Shown here one piece after another: positions 11,394 to 23,119 of a DNA stretch of 64,000 nucleotides. The stretch lies in assembly GCF_031143425.1 (NCBI RefSeq), contig NC_090438.1, positions 776,251,138 to 776,315,137 on the forward strand. Reading direction: 5' to 3'. Each line of letters starts with the position of its first letter. Positions within the stretch are counted from its first letter, which is position 1. This DNA comes from Pleurodeles waltl (lineage: Eukaryota > Chordata > Amphibia > Caudata > Salamandridae). The notes below the pieces were generated by a model, which saw nothing but the letters and a program-made list of their open reading frames with translations, did no database searches and was not told the DNA's origin. A program made the position numbers and the translations under genes.

Positions 11394-11623
11394 TGTAACA
11401 CTGAGTATTTTCTTTCATGTGTGTGAGTACTGTGTGACTACAGTGGTATTGCATGAGCTTTGCATGTCTCCTAGTTAGGCCTTGGCTGCTCATCCACACT
11501 ACCCCTAGAGAGCCTGGCTGCTAGACACTGACTACATTTAGCTAATAAGTAATAACTGGACCTGGTAGAAGGTGTAAGTTCCTTAGGTACCCAGTACAAA
11601 CCAGGCCAGCCTCCTACAGGCTG

Positions 11624-12285
11624 CACACACATGGAAGATACCTGCAAAGGGAGGCTGAGCTGGACAACACAGCTCTGACAAAGAACTGATGGGCATCTTC
11701 TACAGAACTCACACCTACCTCAGCGGTGCAGCGGGTAAGAAGATATTATAAACCACTATGTACTGGTATTACATTACAGCTCAAATGAAAGCTTGAAAGA
11801 CCTCTGTCTCAGGAGACTGCTAATGAAGTTAAGAAGGTTCTGGCACTGTGACTCACCTTCTTTGGTTATGCCCCAAACTCAAACAGTATTGGCAGGATCT
11901 TTAAAGTCAATAAAAACTTCAACACAGAAGTATTGTAATTCCCTGCCTACATCCTTTTAAATCTCCCAAATGAGTAAACATACTCCCTCTGTTCACCTAG
12001 GGGTAAATCCATTACCCATTCTCGATGTGCTGGCAGACAGGTCATCACAGGCAAGTGGGGAATGGATATCACTCCTGAACGCCGGCCTGGACACATAAAC
12101 TGTAGAAATTCCCTGGATCTGTAAATGTCTCAGGTGCTCTCTATAAAGCAAAATAGATTGGTTAGATAAATTGTGGGGTCCATGCATAACATTTCTATCC
12201 CAAAAGTTTAAGGAACTTACCTGCTCCCACTGCCTAGTTTTAAGGCTAACTTACAACTAGGTCCCTCCATCTGGCCAGTCTGAGC
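11624..12285 (+). other. No clear gene; possible degraded L1-type ORF2 tail
   Basis: On the plus strand near 11860-11900 a frame reads LWLCPKLKQYWQDL, which resembles the Cys-containing C-terminal region of L1-clade ORF2 proteins (the W.CP...YW pattern). The frame breaks soon after and no other L1 motif can be placed. I see no tRNA or regulatory element. Confidence 0.3.
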
Positions 12286-12735
12286 TTTCAATCAATAAAT
12301 CAATCAATCATGCAGTGCTTGTAAAGCACAAATACTCACCTGTTAGGGTCTCAAGGAGCGTGGGGAAGGGGGTGTAGGGGTTACCGGTGAGGTGGTTCTT
12401 AAAAAAGACATGTCTTCAGTTCCTTCGTGAAGTTGAGGGAGGAGGTGGTTTGTCTGATGTGGAGATGGAGGGCGTTCCAGGCGGTGGCCGCGAGGTAGGA
12501 GAATGAGTGTCCTCCTGTTCTGGAAGAGAGAGCTGGGCTGAGCTGAGCTGGTTCAGGTAGGCTGGTCCGGTGTTGTGGAGGGCTTTGTGTGCGTGGATGA
12601 GGATCTTGAAAGTGATTCTTTTCTCTATGGGGAGGCAGTGCAGTGTACGCAGGTGTTGCGAGATGTGGCAGTGTCGAGGTAGGTCGAGGACAAGTCTGGT
12701 GGTGGCGTTCTGGAAGTTTTGTAGTTTGTGGGTGA
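12286..12735 (-). mobile_element. CR1/L2-type LINE 3' end with an ATTG-type tail
   Basis: On the minus strand a frame across about 12400-12510 reads SYLAATAWNALHLHIRQ and then LNFTKELKTCLF. This is the C-terminal WN.LP..IR...S...FK..LKT.LF signature of CR1/L2-group LINE ORF2. A stop follows, then a short 3' UTR and a microsatellite seen on the plus strand as AATCAATCAATCA (about 12287-12310), the typical tail of such elements. Only the last ~450 bp are present, as expected of a 5'-truncated insertion. Confidence 0.7.
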
Positions 12736-12789
12736 GTTCCCCAGCACCTGCATTTCAGTTACCTGCTGCCAAAAGTGGGGCCTGGTCTC

Positions 12790-13456
12790 TGGTTGGGGGA
12801 CCCATGCGACCATAGTTTATACAGTAACACTCAGAAGTCTGTGGTTACTAGTAGCAATGGATCTATTTTCCAGGTGGCCAGAAATTTCATGTGTGAAAAA
12901 CATTTCTTCTAAATCAGTGATAAATGCCATGCACATTTGTTTTAATATGAAGGTTTTCCCAGTTCTATCCTAATGGACAATGGGACAGGATTTTAAAACT
13001 TTTCTCAGGAATGTGGTATTTCATATAAGAAGAGTTCATTATATCATCTGGAAACCCAGTGGCATGGTGGAGAGCTTTAACAGGACTGGCAAGGAAGGTA
13101 CCCAACTCACAAGAGCCAGCAGTGTAGATTGGAAAAATCTTCAAGAAATCATTGCTGTGTATAGACTGTCTCCCATTCCACTAAGGCCAAAACACCGTTT
13201 GAAGTATTCCATGGGAAGAAACCTCATTCCAAGTTGGTACCTGAGTGGATGAACTGGAATAAGGGATTGGTGAGCGTCTCTGAGAGAGATGATTGAAGGG
13301 TAAAGGAAAGCTGAACGGTGGAAGCAAGAAAGCATTATTTTGATTGAAAAAAACACATAAAGGAGACTGATGCTCAAGAGGGTGGTTTGTGAGAATTTAG
13401 GCTTCTACTGTGGCTGAAAAGTGGTCTAAATTCACCAATCCCAGATAAGTGGTGAA
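12790..13456 (+). pseudogene. Degenerate Ty3/gypsy integrase core (second gypsy copy)
   Basis: Plus-strand frames read LVAMDLFSRWPEIS (first catalytic Asp region, near 12853), then FPVLS.WTMGQDF where TDNG.QF is expected, so the second Asp is lost, then GMVESFNR (catalytic Glu, near 13062). Further on come a PFE.FHG-like block near 13195-13225 and VAEKWSKFTNP near 13411-13443 in the C-terminal part. Stops and frameshifts make it non-functional. DIRS-B starts at 13457, and the integrase end resumes after it at 19112. No LTRs of this copy are recognised. Confidence 0.72.
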
Positions 13457-13730
13457 GAACAAGTTACTTACCTTCTATCACAAATTATGACATATTCTAG
13501 TATCAGATTCCTTACCTTAGAATTCCCCCAGGTGTCAGTCTGGATCAGTAGACTTTTCTCGAGCAGTACCCCTGCGCGCCATCAGGTGGTGTTGGTCGAC
13601 TCCGTGTCCATCATTAGCATCGTGGTCGCTGAATATGACTTTGCGGGTCCTATAAAGGGGCCACCCCGGAACGCTGACAGTTTCTTTTCACAACTTTCTA
13701 CGCCAGAAGCGCGGAGCCATGAAGAACACT
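13457..13730. repeat. DIRS-B left (3') inverted terminal repeat
   Basis: Pairs with the right repeat through blocks such as CCAGGTGTCAGTC, TTTTCTCGAGCAGTACCCCT and GCCATCAGGTGG. It has about 40 extra outer bases (from GAACAAGTTACTTACC) that the right end lacks. A TATAAAG box lies in the stretch CCTATAAAGGGGCC. Confidence 0.8.
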
Positions 13731-13825
13731 GAGCCGGGGGCATCAGAATTAGGACCCTGAAGGGGGAGTCCCTGTCCCAAGAAATCGGTTAGCAGGGAAG
13801 GGGACGATGGATGGGTCAGTAAGGA

Positions 13826-13925
13826 ATCTGCAACTAGAACATGTCTCAACCAGATAATTTGTTACTGAAGGTAAGTAACTTGTTCATCTGATAGAGACTT
13901 CTACTTGCAGATTCCTTACCTTAGA
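13826..13925. repeat. DIRS-B internal complementary region
   Basis: Contains AAGGTAAGTAACTTGTTC, the complement of the outer left terminus, joined to a complement of the right terminus (ATCTGATAGAGAC). This is the DIRS internal complementary region, used as a template to rebuild the ends through a circular intermediate. Confidence 0.75.
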
Positions 13926-14986
13926 ATAGATATCCAAGCAATACAATCCCTGGAGGTGGGTCTGTGAACCGAGATCATTCTAGGAAGTCCTGCAGTACCG
14001 AACTGGCAAAGTACCCGTTCCTTCGGACCAGAGTGTCCAGGCAGTAGTGTTTGGTGAACGTGTGCAGTCGCCCATGTTGCTGCCTGGCAGATGTCTTGGA
14101 CTGGAACTCCACGTGCTAATGCAGTGGTTGTAGCTGTTGCTCTGGTGGAGTGAACACGCAAACCCTCTGGGGGTTGCTGCTTAGCCAATGCATAGCACAT
14201 TTTAATGCAGAGAACAACCCATCTGGAGATGGTCCTCTTCTGCACAGCCTGAAGTTTCTTCGCATCCATATAACCCACAAAGAGTTGATCATTCAGCCAG
14301 AACTCTTTGGTATGATCAAGACAGAGCGCCAACTGTCTTTTTGGGTCCAGGTGGTGGAGTCTACCCTCTTCCTTAGAAGAATGTGGGTGTGCGTGAAAAG
14401 TAGGCAAGGTGATGGATTGGCCTACATGCGTGACCACTTTAGGTAAAAAGGAAGCCCTGGTACGAAGCACCACCTTGTCAGGGTGGATGGAACTGAAGGG
14501 TGGTTTCGATGAACGACCCTGCAGCTCACTGACCATGCGGGCAGAAGCGATGGCTACAAGGAAGGCTGTTTTAGAGTAAGAAGCCTAATTGAACAGTTAT
14601 AAAGTGGCTCCAAAGGAGCACACATCAGATAAGTAAGAACCAAGTTCAAATCCCATTGGGGCATTATAAATGGTAAAGGAGAAAACATATGGGTAAGACC
14701 CTTCAGGAATCTATCAACAATGGGGGATTCAAATTAAGGAGGGATGATGAGGTAATCTCAGGAAAGCAGAGATAGCAGACACGTAACCCTTCAGGGTGCC
14801 CAAAGCAGAGGCCTGCTGGGCTAGAGAAAGTACAAACAAGAGGACTACTGATAGAGGAGCAGATAGGGGGTGAACAGACTTGGCTGTGCACCATGCCACA
14901 AATGTGTTCCAACAGTCATATACCTTTTTGGTGGAGGGACACCTGGCTGCAAAGATAACTTTACAGACTTCGGGGGGGAAGGTCAA
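13916..14986 (-). pseudogene. DIRS-B tyrosine recombinase (YR), frameshifted
   Basis: The N-terminal core-binding part reads FAARCPSTKKVYDCWNTF (14729-14986). The catalytic part (13916-14536) carries TKEFWLNDQLFVGY, then HSTRATATTTALARGV, which holds the conserved H-x-x-R. The terminal catalytic tyrosine block HTFTKHYCLD is readable near 14040-14075, but in another frame than the H-x-x-R block, so a frameshift separates them. The enzyme would integrate a circular DNA copy without target duplication. There are further breaks between 14536 and 14729. Confidence 0.8.
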
Positions 14987-15379
14987 AAGCTGTCAACAGC
15001 TGCTGATCAATCTCCATGCAAGAAGGCAGAGACTGGACAGGTTCGGGTAGAGAACCATCCCCTACTGCTGCAACAGAAGATCCTCCTGAAAGGGCAGTCT
15101 GATTGGAAGACCGATGACCATGCTCAAGAGCTCCAGACTCTTTGTGTACAGTCCAGAGCAACAAGAATTACTTCGGCCTGGTCATTCTTGAGAACTCTGG
15201 GCAGAAGTGGTATTTGTGTAAAGGACACCTGAGTTCCACTTGAGACGAAAAGTGGTGCTGAGCGAGTGCCGTCTTGGAAACTCCAATGTGCAAAACAGTT
15301 GACATTGTGTGTTCTCTGCAGAGGCAAACAGATGTAACCAAGGCTGTCCCCACTGCTGCAAGAGACTTTGTGCCACCTC

Positions 15380-17000
15380 TTAATGGAGACGCCATTTGTG
15401 ATCAACCAGGCACTGACGACTGAGTTCTTCCGCTTTGGCATTCAGAGAGCCCATCAGATGTTGAATCACCAGGGATATGCCCTGATGTTCCAGCCATGTC
15501 CAGAGGCTCAGAGCCTTCTGCCAAAGGGTCCATGACACCATCCTGCCTTGTTTGTTACAGTACCACATGGCGGTGGTGTTCTCCGTGAACACCTGCACCA
15601 CTTTCCCTTTGAGAGAGGGAAGGAATGCTTTCAATGCTAGCCCGATCGCCACGAGCTCCAAAAGACTGATGTAGAGCCCAAACTCAGCCAGAGACCAGAT
15701 GCCTCTGATCTCCACCCCTCCCATGTGGCTGCCCCCATTCCAAGAGTGACGAATCTGTCACTACTGTCAGATCTGGTTGGGAAGGGAGAGGGATCTGCCT
15801 CTGACCCAATTGTGGTTTAAAAGCCAACACTGCAGATCTTGTGCAGTTCCCGCCAAGATCTGGACCAAGTGGGGGAGATTCCCCTGGTGCTGCGCCCACT
15901 TGAACTTCAGGTCCCACTGCAGAGCCCGCATATACCATCTGGCATGATTTACTAGCAGGATGCAGGAGGTCATGAGGCCCAGCAGCCTCAGAGTCATTCT
16001 CACCGAAATCCAGGATAGAGGCTGAAACATTGGTATCATAGCCTGAATATCCTGGAGTCTCCGCTTGGGAGGATGAGCCTGAAAGTGCACTGTATCCAGA
16101 ACAGCTCTGATGAAAGAGAGCGTCTAAGAGGGAGTCAGGTGTGACTTCAGCACATTTATAGTGAACCCCAGTGAATGCAGGAGGACCGCCGCAGTCTGGA
16201 GGTGGGAGACGATAGCCTAGGTTGAGCCTGCCTTCAACAGCCAGTCATCAATGTAGAGGAAGACTAAAACCCCTGACCTGTGCAGATGAGCTGCGACCAA
16301 TGCCATCACTTTGGTGAACACTCGAGGGGCGCTGGTAAGGCCAAAGGGGAGCATTGTAAACTGAAAATGCTTGTGGCCTACCATGAAACATAAGTAACGT
16401 CTGTGGGCAGGCAGGACAGGAATATGGCAATATGCTTCCTGCAAATCCAATGCTACCATGCAGTCTCCTGGGTCCAGAGCAGATAGGACTAGAGCCAAAG
16501 TGAGCGTTTTGAACTTCTCCTTCTTGAGGAAGAGATTTAAGGCCTAGAGATCTAGGATAGGGCAGAGGCCCTAGTCCTTTTTGGGCACAAGAGGGTAGCT
16601 GGAATAACTACCATGACCTAATTTTGGCACAGGGACACTCTCTATGGCCCCCTTGGGCAAGAGAGCTATGACCTTGCAGAGAAGTGCCAGGTGATCCTCC
16701 ATCATCCAATCGTAAGATGGTGGCATGGATAGAGGGGCAGTCTCGAACAGGAGGGAATAGCCACTTCAGACTAATTGCAAAACCCACCTCCCTGACGTGA
16801 TGGATTGCCATTGGGGCAGGTGATGTGAACCCTGCCTCCAACGGGTCCCTGATAGGGAAGCATCAGACTAGAAAGGTTTGGAGGCTGTAGGGGGAGGGGT
16901 GGTGGACTGGGGAAACCACTTGCTCCGATCCACGAGGATGTTGGATACCACATCCCCGGCCACACAGAGGCTGGCCAGCATGTGCGGCAGGGTGGCTGGA
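15380..17000 (-). pseudogene. DIRS-B reverse transcriptase and RNase H, broken
   Basis: RT on the minus strand: LSALDPGDCMVALDLQEAY (motif A region), FTMLPFGLTSAPRVFTKVM (motif B) and FLYIDDWLL (motif C, YIDD intact) within 16217-16498. RNase H follows at 15380-15724, with LLELVAIGLAL and SLNAKAEELSRQ, where ADELSR is usual. The parts lie in different frames with stops between. The region 16600-17000 should hold the RT N-terminus but is poorly preserved. Many DIRS elements carry a methyltransferase-like domain after RNase H; I cannot place one here. Confidence 0.8.
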
Positions 17001-17049
17001 GGGAAAAGGATGTAGTTTGGTGCCCCTACCGTAGCCATGAAAGGGGCAA

Positions 17050-18770
17050 AAAGCAGACTGAGGGGGGCGAGGAGCAGCTGCAAGGCAAAAGGACCGGGCC
17101 ATAGCTGGGGACTCCTTAAAGCTTTGAGCGCCGAGTCTGCTTTGTCTCCGAAGAGACAATGCCATCAAAGGGCATGTCCCTAAGTGCGGCCTGGACATTC
17201 CCCAAAAAGCCAGAAATTCTCAACCAAGCGTGGTGCCTCAAGGCCACAGTTGATGCAAACGATCTACTTTAGTGAGTTTGTCGTATCCAGCCCACATTGT
17301 ATTTTGAACTCTTTGCTGCATTTCTACCATCAGCAACAGCTTGAGAGAGAATGGCCCATACCTCCTTGGGGACCTGTGGCAGCACCTGTGCAACCGTGTC
17401 CCATAAAGTATGGGTGTAATGGCCCAAAAGGCATGCAGTGTTCATGGACTGCAATGCCAGACTGAAGGAAGAAAACATCCTCTTCCCAAGCTGATCCAGT
17501 CTCTTGGATTTCCTATCCGGAGGTGTAGAAGGGAATGCACCTGGGGTGTAGAGTTCTGGATAACCAATCTCTCAGGGGTGGGGTGCTGAGTCAGGAACAC
17601 TGGTCATTAGACACTGGCCTATGGCGGTGGGTGATTGTTCTAATAACAGGAGCCCCTGTGCTGATTTTGGACCAAGTTCCCAGCAGAACATCAGTGAGAG
17701 CCTCATTATAGGGCAAAAGGGGTTCTGAAGAGGAAGCCCCAGGCTAAAGTACCTAATTCAGGAGGTTGGTCCTGATGGCCACCAAAGACAGCTTGAGGCC
17801 CAAGACCTCGGCCCCTCTCCTCACCACCACTGAATAAGAAGCCCCGTCCTCCATAGCCACAGTAAGGGGAGAAAGCATGCCAGCGTCAGGGGGAGTGTCT
17901 AGACTGCCGGCTTCGCCCAGGTCCTGAGCCCAATCAATAGAGTCATCAAGCTGGTAGTCTAAAGGGTCCAGCGACCCCTCCATATTCTCATCATACCCGT
18001 ACCCATAAGAATAAGAGTCAGGATCCGACCTAGGGAGCAAGGTCCCTGATGAAGTCAGAATCGGCATAGAGTGACGCCAGACCGGCTTTGTGTCAGCAAT
18101 CAGTATGGGATCGAAACCGACTGCGGGCCTGGAGGGCGGCGGGAGCACTGACATCTGAACCGTCGTCGGAAAATGGCCTCGGTAGCACAAACTATGCCAG
18201 TTCGGATCTGAAAACAGATCCCTGGGTGCCCTCCAGAGCCTACTGAAACTGCCAGTGAGGAACCCGAGAAGCCCCTGCTGAGCCTTCAGGGCCCGAAGGC
18301 ACTCCAGCAGGGTATGACTGCCCAAAGATGAGGCGCATGGGCTTGTAAACATCACGCAATTGGACAGGGCTCGTTCCAGCTGTTGGAAACTCTGGGAGGC
18401 ATGGAGCCGACCCAGAAGTAGGCTCTGAGGACAGAGGGCTAGAGCGGCGATGCTCCTTCTCCCACACAGTGTCATCCGAATGCTTGCTCTTCTTTGATTA
18501 CTTCTTGTGCTTACCCGAGGGTCTGTAAAAGTTTGAATGGAATGAAGAAGAATGGGGGGCTCTACAAGCGTGCCCTTTCTCTCGACTGAGACCGGGAGCA
18601 ACGGGGAGCTGAGCGCTGGGCCTCAAGTAGAGGACCCCCTCCCTCAAAGCCTTCGGGTTCATGGCCTGGCACTTGAAGCCAGCTTCAAGTTGTGGTCGCG
18701 CTCCAAACACCAGAGGTGTGAATTCGTCAAGGACATCATCCAATGACAAGAGTCACAAGGCTTGAATCTG
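17050..18770 (-). pseudogene. DIRS-B gag-like region
   Basis: The longest frame (17753-18601, 282 residues) ends with MLSPLTVAMEDGASYSVVV and RRGAEVLGLKL. This block is shared with the DIRS-C frame near 40050-40150, which reads EEGASFAAVVRRANEVLDH. A Tyr/Gly-rich acidic stretch (SYSYGYGYDENMEG) precedes it. The start lies near 18750 in a Ser-rich part. Function is by position and family: gag-like protein of the DIRS particle. Frames before and after are broken. Confidence 0.65.
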
Positions 18771-18859
18771 GTCTTCCGTGATGACATCTCGTCGCACCAG
18801 AATGTCAAAAAAGCTGTGGCAAAAGTTGAAAAGTCCAGTCATGAATTGACTGTAGGGGT

Positions 18860-19111
18860 AGCTCTTCTTCGGATCTGAGCGTAGGCTGGCATGGAAAGAA
18901 AAGAACTGACGTCAACACGCCGAGGCGGCGCCTATATAGAATCTGTGTCATCATATCCGGCGACCACAACACGGACGATGGACGCGGAGTTGACCAACGC
19001 CACCTGATGGCATGGAGGGGTACTGCTCGAGAAAAATCTCTGGATCCCGACTGACACCTGGAGGAAATTATAAGATAAGTAATCTGCTACTAGAATATGT
19101 CTCTATCAGAT
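18860..19111. repeat. DIRS-B right (5') inverted terminal repeat
   Basis: Complement of the left repeat. It holds TGACGTCA (18907-18914), a CRE-like octamer, and TATATA (18933-18938) spaced 18 bp apart. Both are partly kept in the other DIRS copies, which suggests the element promoter. Confidence 0.75.
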
Positions 19112-19235
19112 ATTATTTAACAATGCTGTTAAGTTTAGTGATGGTCGCATTTGGAATCTTAGTTGTGGCCAATGTGGAAAACGACAGAGGTTCTGTAACA
19201 ACAAGCAGAAATGTACCAGAAAAAACCTAACTTGT
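19112..19235 (+). pseudogene. Gypsy integrase C-terminus, continuation after DIRS-B
   Basis: A plus frame reads NAVKFSDGRIWNLS, typical of the end of vertebrate gypsy integrases, and continues the remnant that stops at 13456. The break is exactly at the DIRS-B terminus. Confidence 0.6.
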
Positions 19236-19389
19236 GTCAATAAATATTTCCATGAATGTCTGAGCTGAGTAGGGTGGAAAGAGCTAGACAGTGAACCATT
19301 ATACTTGCAATATTATATTGTTTGAAAGTGTGTACACTTCATTGTTCGTTTCTTTATTCCTTTGCGTGTATTTGAAAGTTTATATTGTT

Positions 19390-19590
19390 TAAATTATGGA
19401 ATACTTTACCTTTGAAAATTGGGAATATCCCTTCTCTTCAGCTATTTTGTAAACAATTGAAAACCTGGTTATTTCATTCTTAAACGGATCGTAATCTCAT
19501 GGTCTGATTTCCCCTCATAGCGCTTTGATACCTCTGGTCGAAAAGCGCTTTATTAAATACTAGATAAATAAAATAAATAAATATACTCAC
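19390..19590 (+). mobile_element. CR1/L2-type LINE 3' end with an A/T-rich tail
   Basis: A frame at 19396-19482 reads LWNTLPLKIGNIPSLQLF and then KQLKTWLFHS-stop, the C-terminal signature of CR1/L2-group ORF2. A short UTR with AGCGCTTTATTAAATACTAG leads into an AAAT-type repeat (19560-19585). 5'-truncated. It is a different family from the copy at 12286, judging by its tail and sequence. Confidence 0.72.
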
Positions 19591-22500
19591 CTGCCTTTTT
19601 GTGTGACTCATCTTTCCGGGCACACTGTGGTCACAATGCTTTCAAGCACAGCAATAACCAGTAAATCAGTGGATTGTTTTAGTTTTATTATGTGATGTTG
19701 AAGCAAACAAATATTGAATTAAAAAGGTAATGCCTCTACATTCAAGCATTTTTTTAAAAATATTCTGTAAAAAGATATTTCATATAAAAACAGAATATTT
19801 ATTCCAAGTTATTTACATAAGTTTGTATATATACACACACACAGACCAAAAATACGAAAAAGTAGTCCTGCTGAAAGCAGCCTTAAAAATGGGGGAAAAG
19901 TCTGGCACCATTAAAGAGGAATCTACTTCGGAACATATGTACCAACTATACTCCTTGTAATGTTATTAAAAACACGAAAACATGGATTTAACAGTTTATA
20001 GAGGGTGATAATCCTGTGAAACAGAAACCGAATCAATTCTGCAACATATTAAAATGTAGTCAAATCTACAAAATCGAAGTATGTCCCACCCTGAGCAGTT
20101 CTTGGTTATACACATGCTAAATTCTGATCCCTATTGGCTACAATAGTGACACCAGTTGACGCACGTGTACAAAGTGCAGCCTTTGTTTTGGCACCAAAGA
20201 TATACAAATTGAAACGGAAGGGTCCTGGTACACATGGCTTCAAAAACGGAGATAGTAATCCAAGGCAGGAGAATAGTCGCTTGTGAAAACCCTCAAAAGA
20301 AAACGGACAGGACAACTAAATATCAACAATTAAACGTTGTCATAAACATTAGTATTCCTTGCAATCTAGGTAGGTTTTCATTCCGATTTTTAAAAAGATA
20401 TAAATAACCGCCGACTAATGAAGATTTCTGGTTCCTTTGCTTTCGAAACTGTTGCTTCCCCAAAGGAAAAAGAAACCACGAAAAACTGATTCTCTCAGTT
20501 TCGGCCCCATTCGGAGTTGCCTATAAACGACGATGGTCCCAGTAACTGGAGTTAGCAGGCCTATCGGAATCACATGTTGTTTTCAACAGTGACGTTTTAG
20601 CTGCTGGATGCAGCCGAAATCTACCTATGAAAAGCCGCAGGAAAACATGTGGGAATCAGTGCAGGGCCGCAAAGGTCTGCATGTTATTTCCCACAACAGG
20701 AATTCCTATTATTTCCTCGCTCCAGAAATTATAGGGACCCCTGCTAATGGTAGTTTAAGGGTGAGGAAATAACAGGATTTTTTACGGGCTATTTTTAACC
20801 TAGGCCTTAGTCAGAGGATATATCGAGAGTAGAAAGATAAAAAAAACTGGACCAGTGTGGTTCAACCTCAGCCTGCACTTCTTTAGAGCTATTAACGGAG
20901 TTGCTATTCTGCCAGAAATTAACTTCATTGTTGAAAACAGACCCTGAAGTCCACTATTTCTGATTTCAATACAAATAAACCTGCCTCTTTCATTTACATA
21001 TGTAACAGTGGGGTTTGGGAGTCTTTACAGTTTTATGTTTACACTCGTTTATCAAAACATTCCCAACCAACTCTTAGGCACTGGCAACATTACATCAGCT
21101 TAGCTTAAAGCGATCATAATCTATACATATGACCTGCTCAAAAGAAACTAAACTTCAAGCACACCAACGAAATGTAATTAACACTTCCATGCAGGGCACA
21201 GAGCCCAAGGGCAGAAAGGAAAAGCAGAGAGACAACCAACAAAATGAAAACTTAATCCTCCCATTGTGCCCAATCAACAGGCCCATCGAGGCTATTTGGC
21301 AAGTAACCACCATGACCCAAAAAGCACCTTTTTCAAGCTAATGTGGCAGGATTTAAACCAAGGAAAAACCTCACCACTCTACCTCAACCATCAAAGGTGC
21401 CTACTGGATAGCCCCTAGATAGATTTGATCGCTCAAGTTCACTGATTGAGCTACAGCCAACACCAGAATTCAGAGACCTGGGTGAGAGTCTATAGGCTTT
21501 GTTTACCACTCTCATTTGTAAACCCAACAGGTCAACCAGAAGTTCTTCCATAATACCTACCGGGATACGCCAGTATTCGTAACACTCAAAGACGGGTGCC
21601 TCTGCACAGGTTATCTAGGTTATCAAATTTCACCAAGGCTTCTACCACACTCTACCTACATTATCTCAGTTAAGGAAAGTGGTCTTCCAGGGAGTGTCCC
21701 CTCTAGTATTTGTTTTCTGTGCTGCTGCGCACCTCAACTTGCTGGAAGAAAAGACTCAAGTCCGAGGTAGGTGGAGTGGGTTCAGGCGGATGCTAAGGAT
21801 GGAGTAAGCATGGATGCACACCATTGTAGATGGGCTCCGTTTTACTGACTTGGCAAGCTTACCAGGTTCTTAAAGACATATATTGACTGCTGTGGGCTCT
21901 AGGCACCTGAGGGTGGACACACTGGTAAAGAAACAGGGCCCCAAACAGGCCTTCAGGGGACCACAGCCTTTTTGGGTCCCAGTCTGCCCCACACTCTTTA
22001 TAGTTTTAAAGATTAATGACATATAAAAGGGGTTGCTGTGTTGTGTGGTGGCAGCAAGTGGATGGATTGGGGAATCAAGGGTGTTATTTTTTCTGAAGTG
22101 CAGGCTGCGATCTCAAGCTGCAAGGTATTAAATCCCTTAAGTTGATAAAATACATCATAAAATGTATGTTATATACATGGTGGCAAATGATCACATCAAA
22201 ATCCTAAAACAAGACAATTACAAGATACAAACAACAAAATCTACCACCTTATCACAGCTAATCTTTGGGCACACATACACGTTCTCCCTGATCGAAATCG
22301 GTTCTCTGTAATGTGCTATTTATATTTGAGAAAGTAATTTGAACACAGTCAAATATCCAAATTTCCCCCAAAAATGCAAACCTACAAGTGAACAAGTAAA
22401 ATCGTCCTTCTTGAACATACACTAATGACATTTTTAACGTTTGGTGTATGAATCTCCTTATCCCTAAACATTTTCAAAACCTAAAAAGAAACCTTTATAT

Positions 22501-23119
22501 GTACGTTCTAAACGCCCAGCCCCAATCTGACATGTTTTTTTACTGACACTGGAAAAAAAACAGTTTCATGGCAGTTAATGTTCTAAAGAATAAATATTTA
22601 GTAAGGGGGCTTTCACTGTCAATTGCAGAAGCCTGCATACTTCCCACATCTTCATAAATAAGCCCTTTAATTTACAGCGGCTATTTTAGCAATTAACTTG
22701 TTCTTTTCAGGTAACCTCCTAGTAGAGGCTTGCAGAATGGCTTGTCGCGGTCTTGAGAGTGGTAAGTTCACAAGATTCCATGTGCTTCCTATTACAAATG
22801 GCTCATTGACAAGTAAATTGTTTCTGATGTTCTGTAGCGAAGTGCCTGTCTTACAATCAAGATACAATCAATAATAAGTTTGGTAAGCCCTCGACATTTG
22901 AAGGAAAACTCGGATCCACCAGAGAAATCGATGGCATTGTGGATTTCATGAAATCAAAATGCTGCTATCTTGCTTGCTTCACGCACACCACTTAGGTAGG
23001 CTCCAGTTACAGTCTGGGGGAAGTGTCTATTTGTAGCCTGCAAGAATAAAAAAATACATAAATGTGTATCAAGGAAAAAGCAAATATAAGTTTATTTTTC
23101 AAATTAAAGTAAACCTTGT
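19591..23119. other. 3.5 kb without a recognised element or gene
   Basis: A/T-rich. Only short chance frames occur, for example 22667-22867 on the minus strand, which I do not recognise. A short TATATACACACAC stretch lies near 19826-19842. I see no terminal repeats, no RT or transposase motif and no splice-flanked exon that I trust. It may be old repeat or unique sequence. Confidence 0.4.

Larger units (their letters stand above)
1395..11618 (+). mobile_element. Solo LTR of a Gmr1-like Ty3/gypsy element, split by a Penelope insertion
   Basis: The two parts, 1395-1930 and 9397-11618 (about 2.76 kb together), align end to end with the 2,996-bp LTRs at 46125 and 54403. Shared blocks include the TGTA.GAAAGT start, the TATGGGCTGCAG block, CACCGGTTCAGG and the CCTCCTACA end. 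The flanks are GGCTG (1390-1394) and GGCTG (11619-11623), a 5-bp target duplication. No internal gag or pol follows, so this is a solo LTR, presumably left by LTR-LTR recombination. It is clearly diverged from the element at 46125, so it belongs to another subfamily or is older. Confidence 0.85.
13457..19111 (-). mobile_element. DIRS-B: near full-length, decayed DIRS-type retrotransposon
   Basis: 5.65 kb flanked by inverted terminal repeats, with an internal complementary region at 13826-13925. Gene order on the minus strand is gag, RT-RNase H, tyrosine recombinase. It is inserted in a gypsy integrase, whose C-terminus resumes at 19112, and no target duplication is seen, as expected of YR retrotransposons. 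All genes carry frameshifts or stops. The left end starts GAACAAGTTACTTACC and the right end finishes CTCTATCAGAT, the same ends as DIRS-C. Confidence 0.88.

Noticed and set aside
22667..22867. 66-codon minus ORF as a host exon
   Set aside because: No family recognised and no flanking exon signal that I trust.
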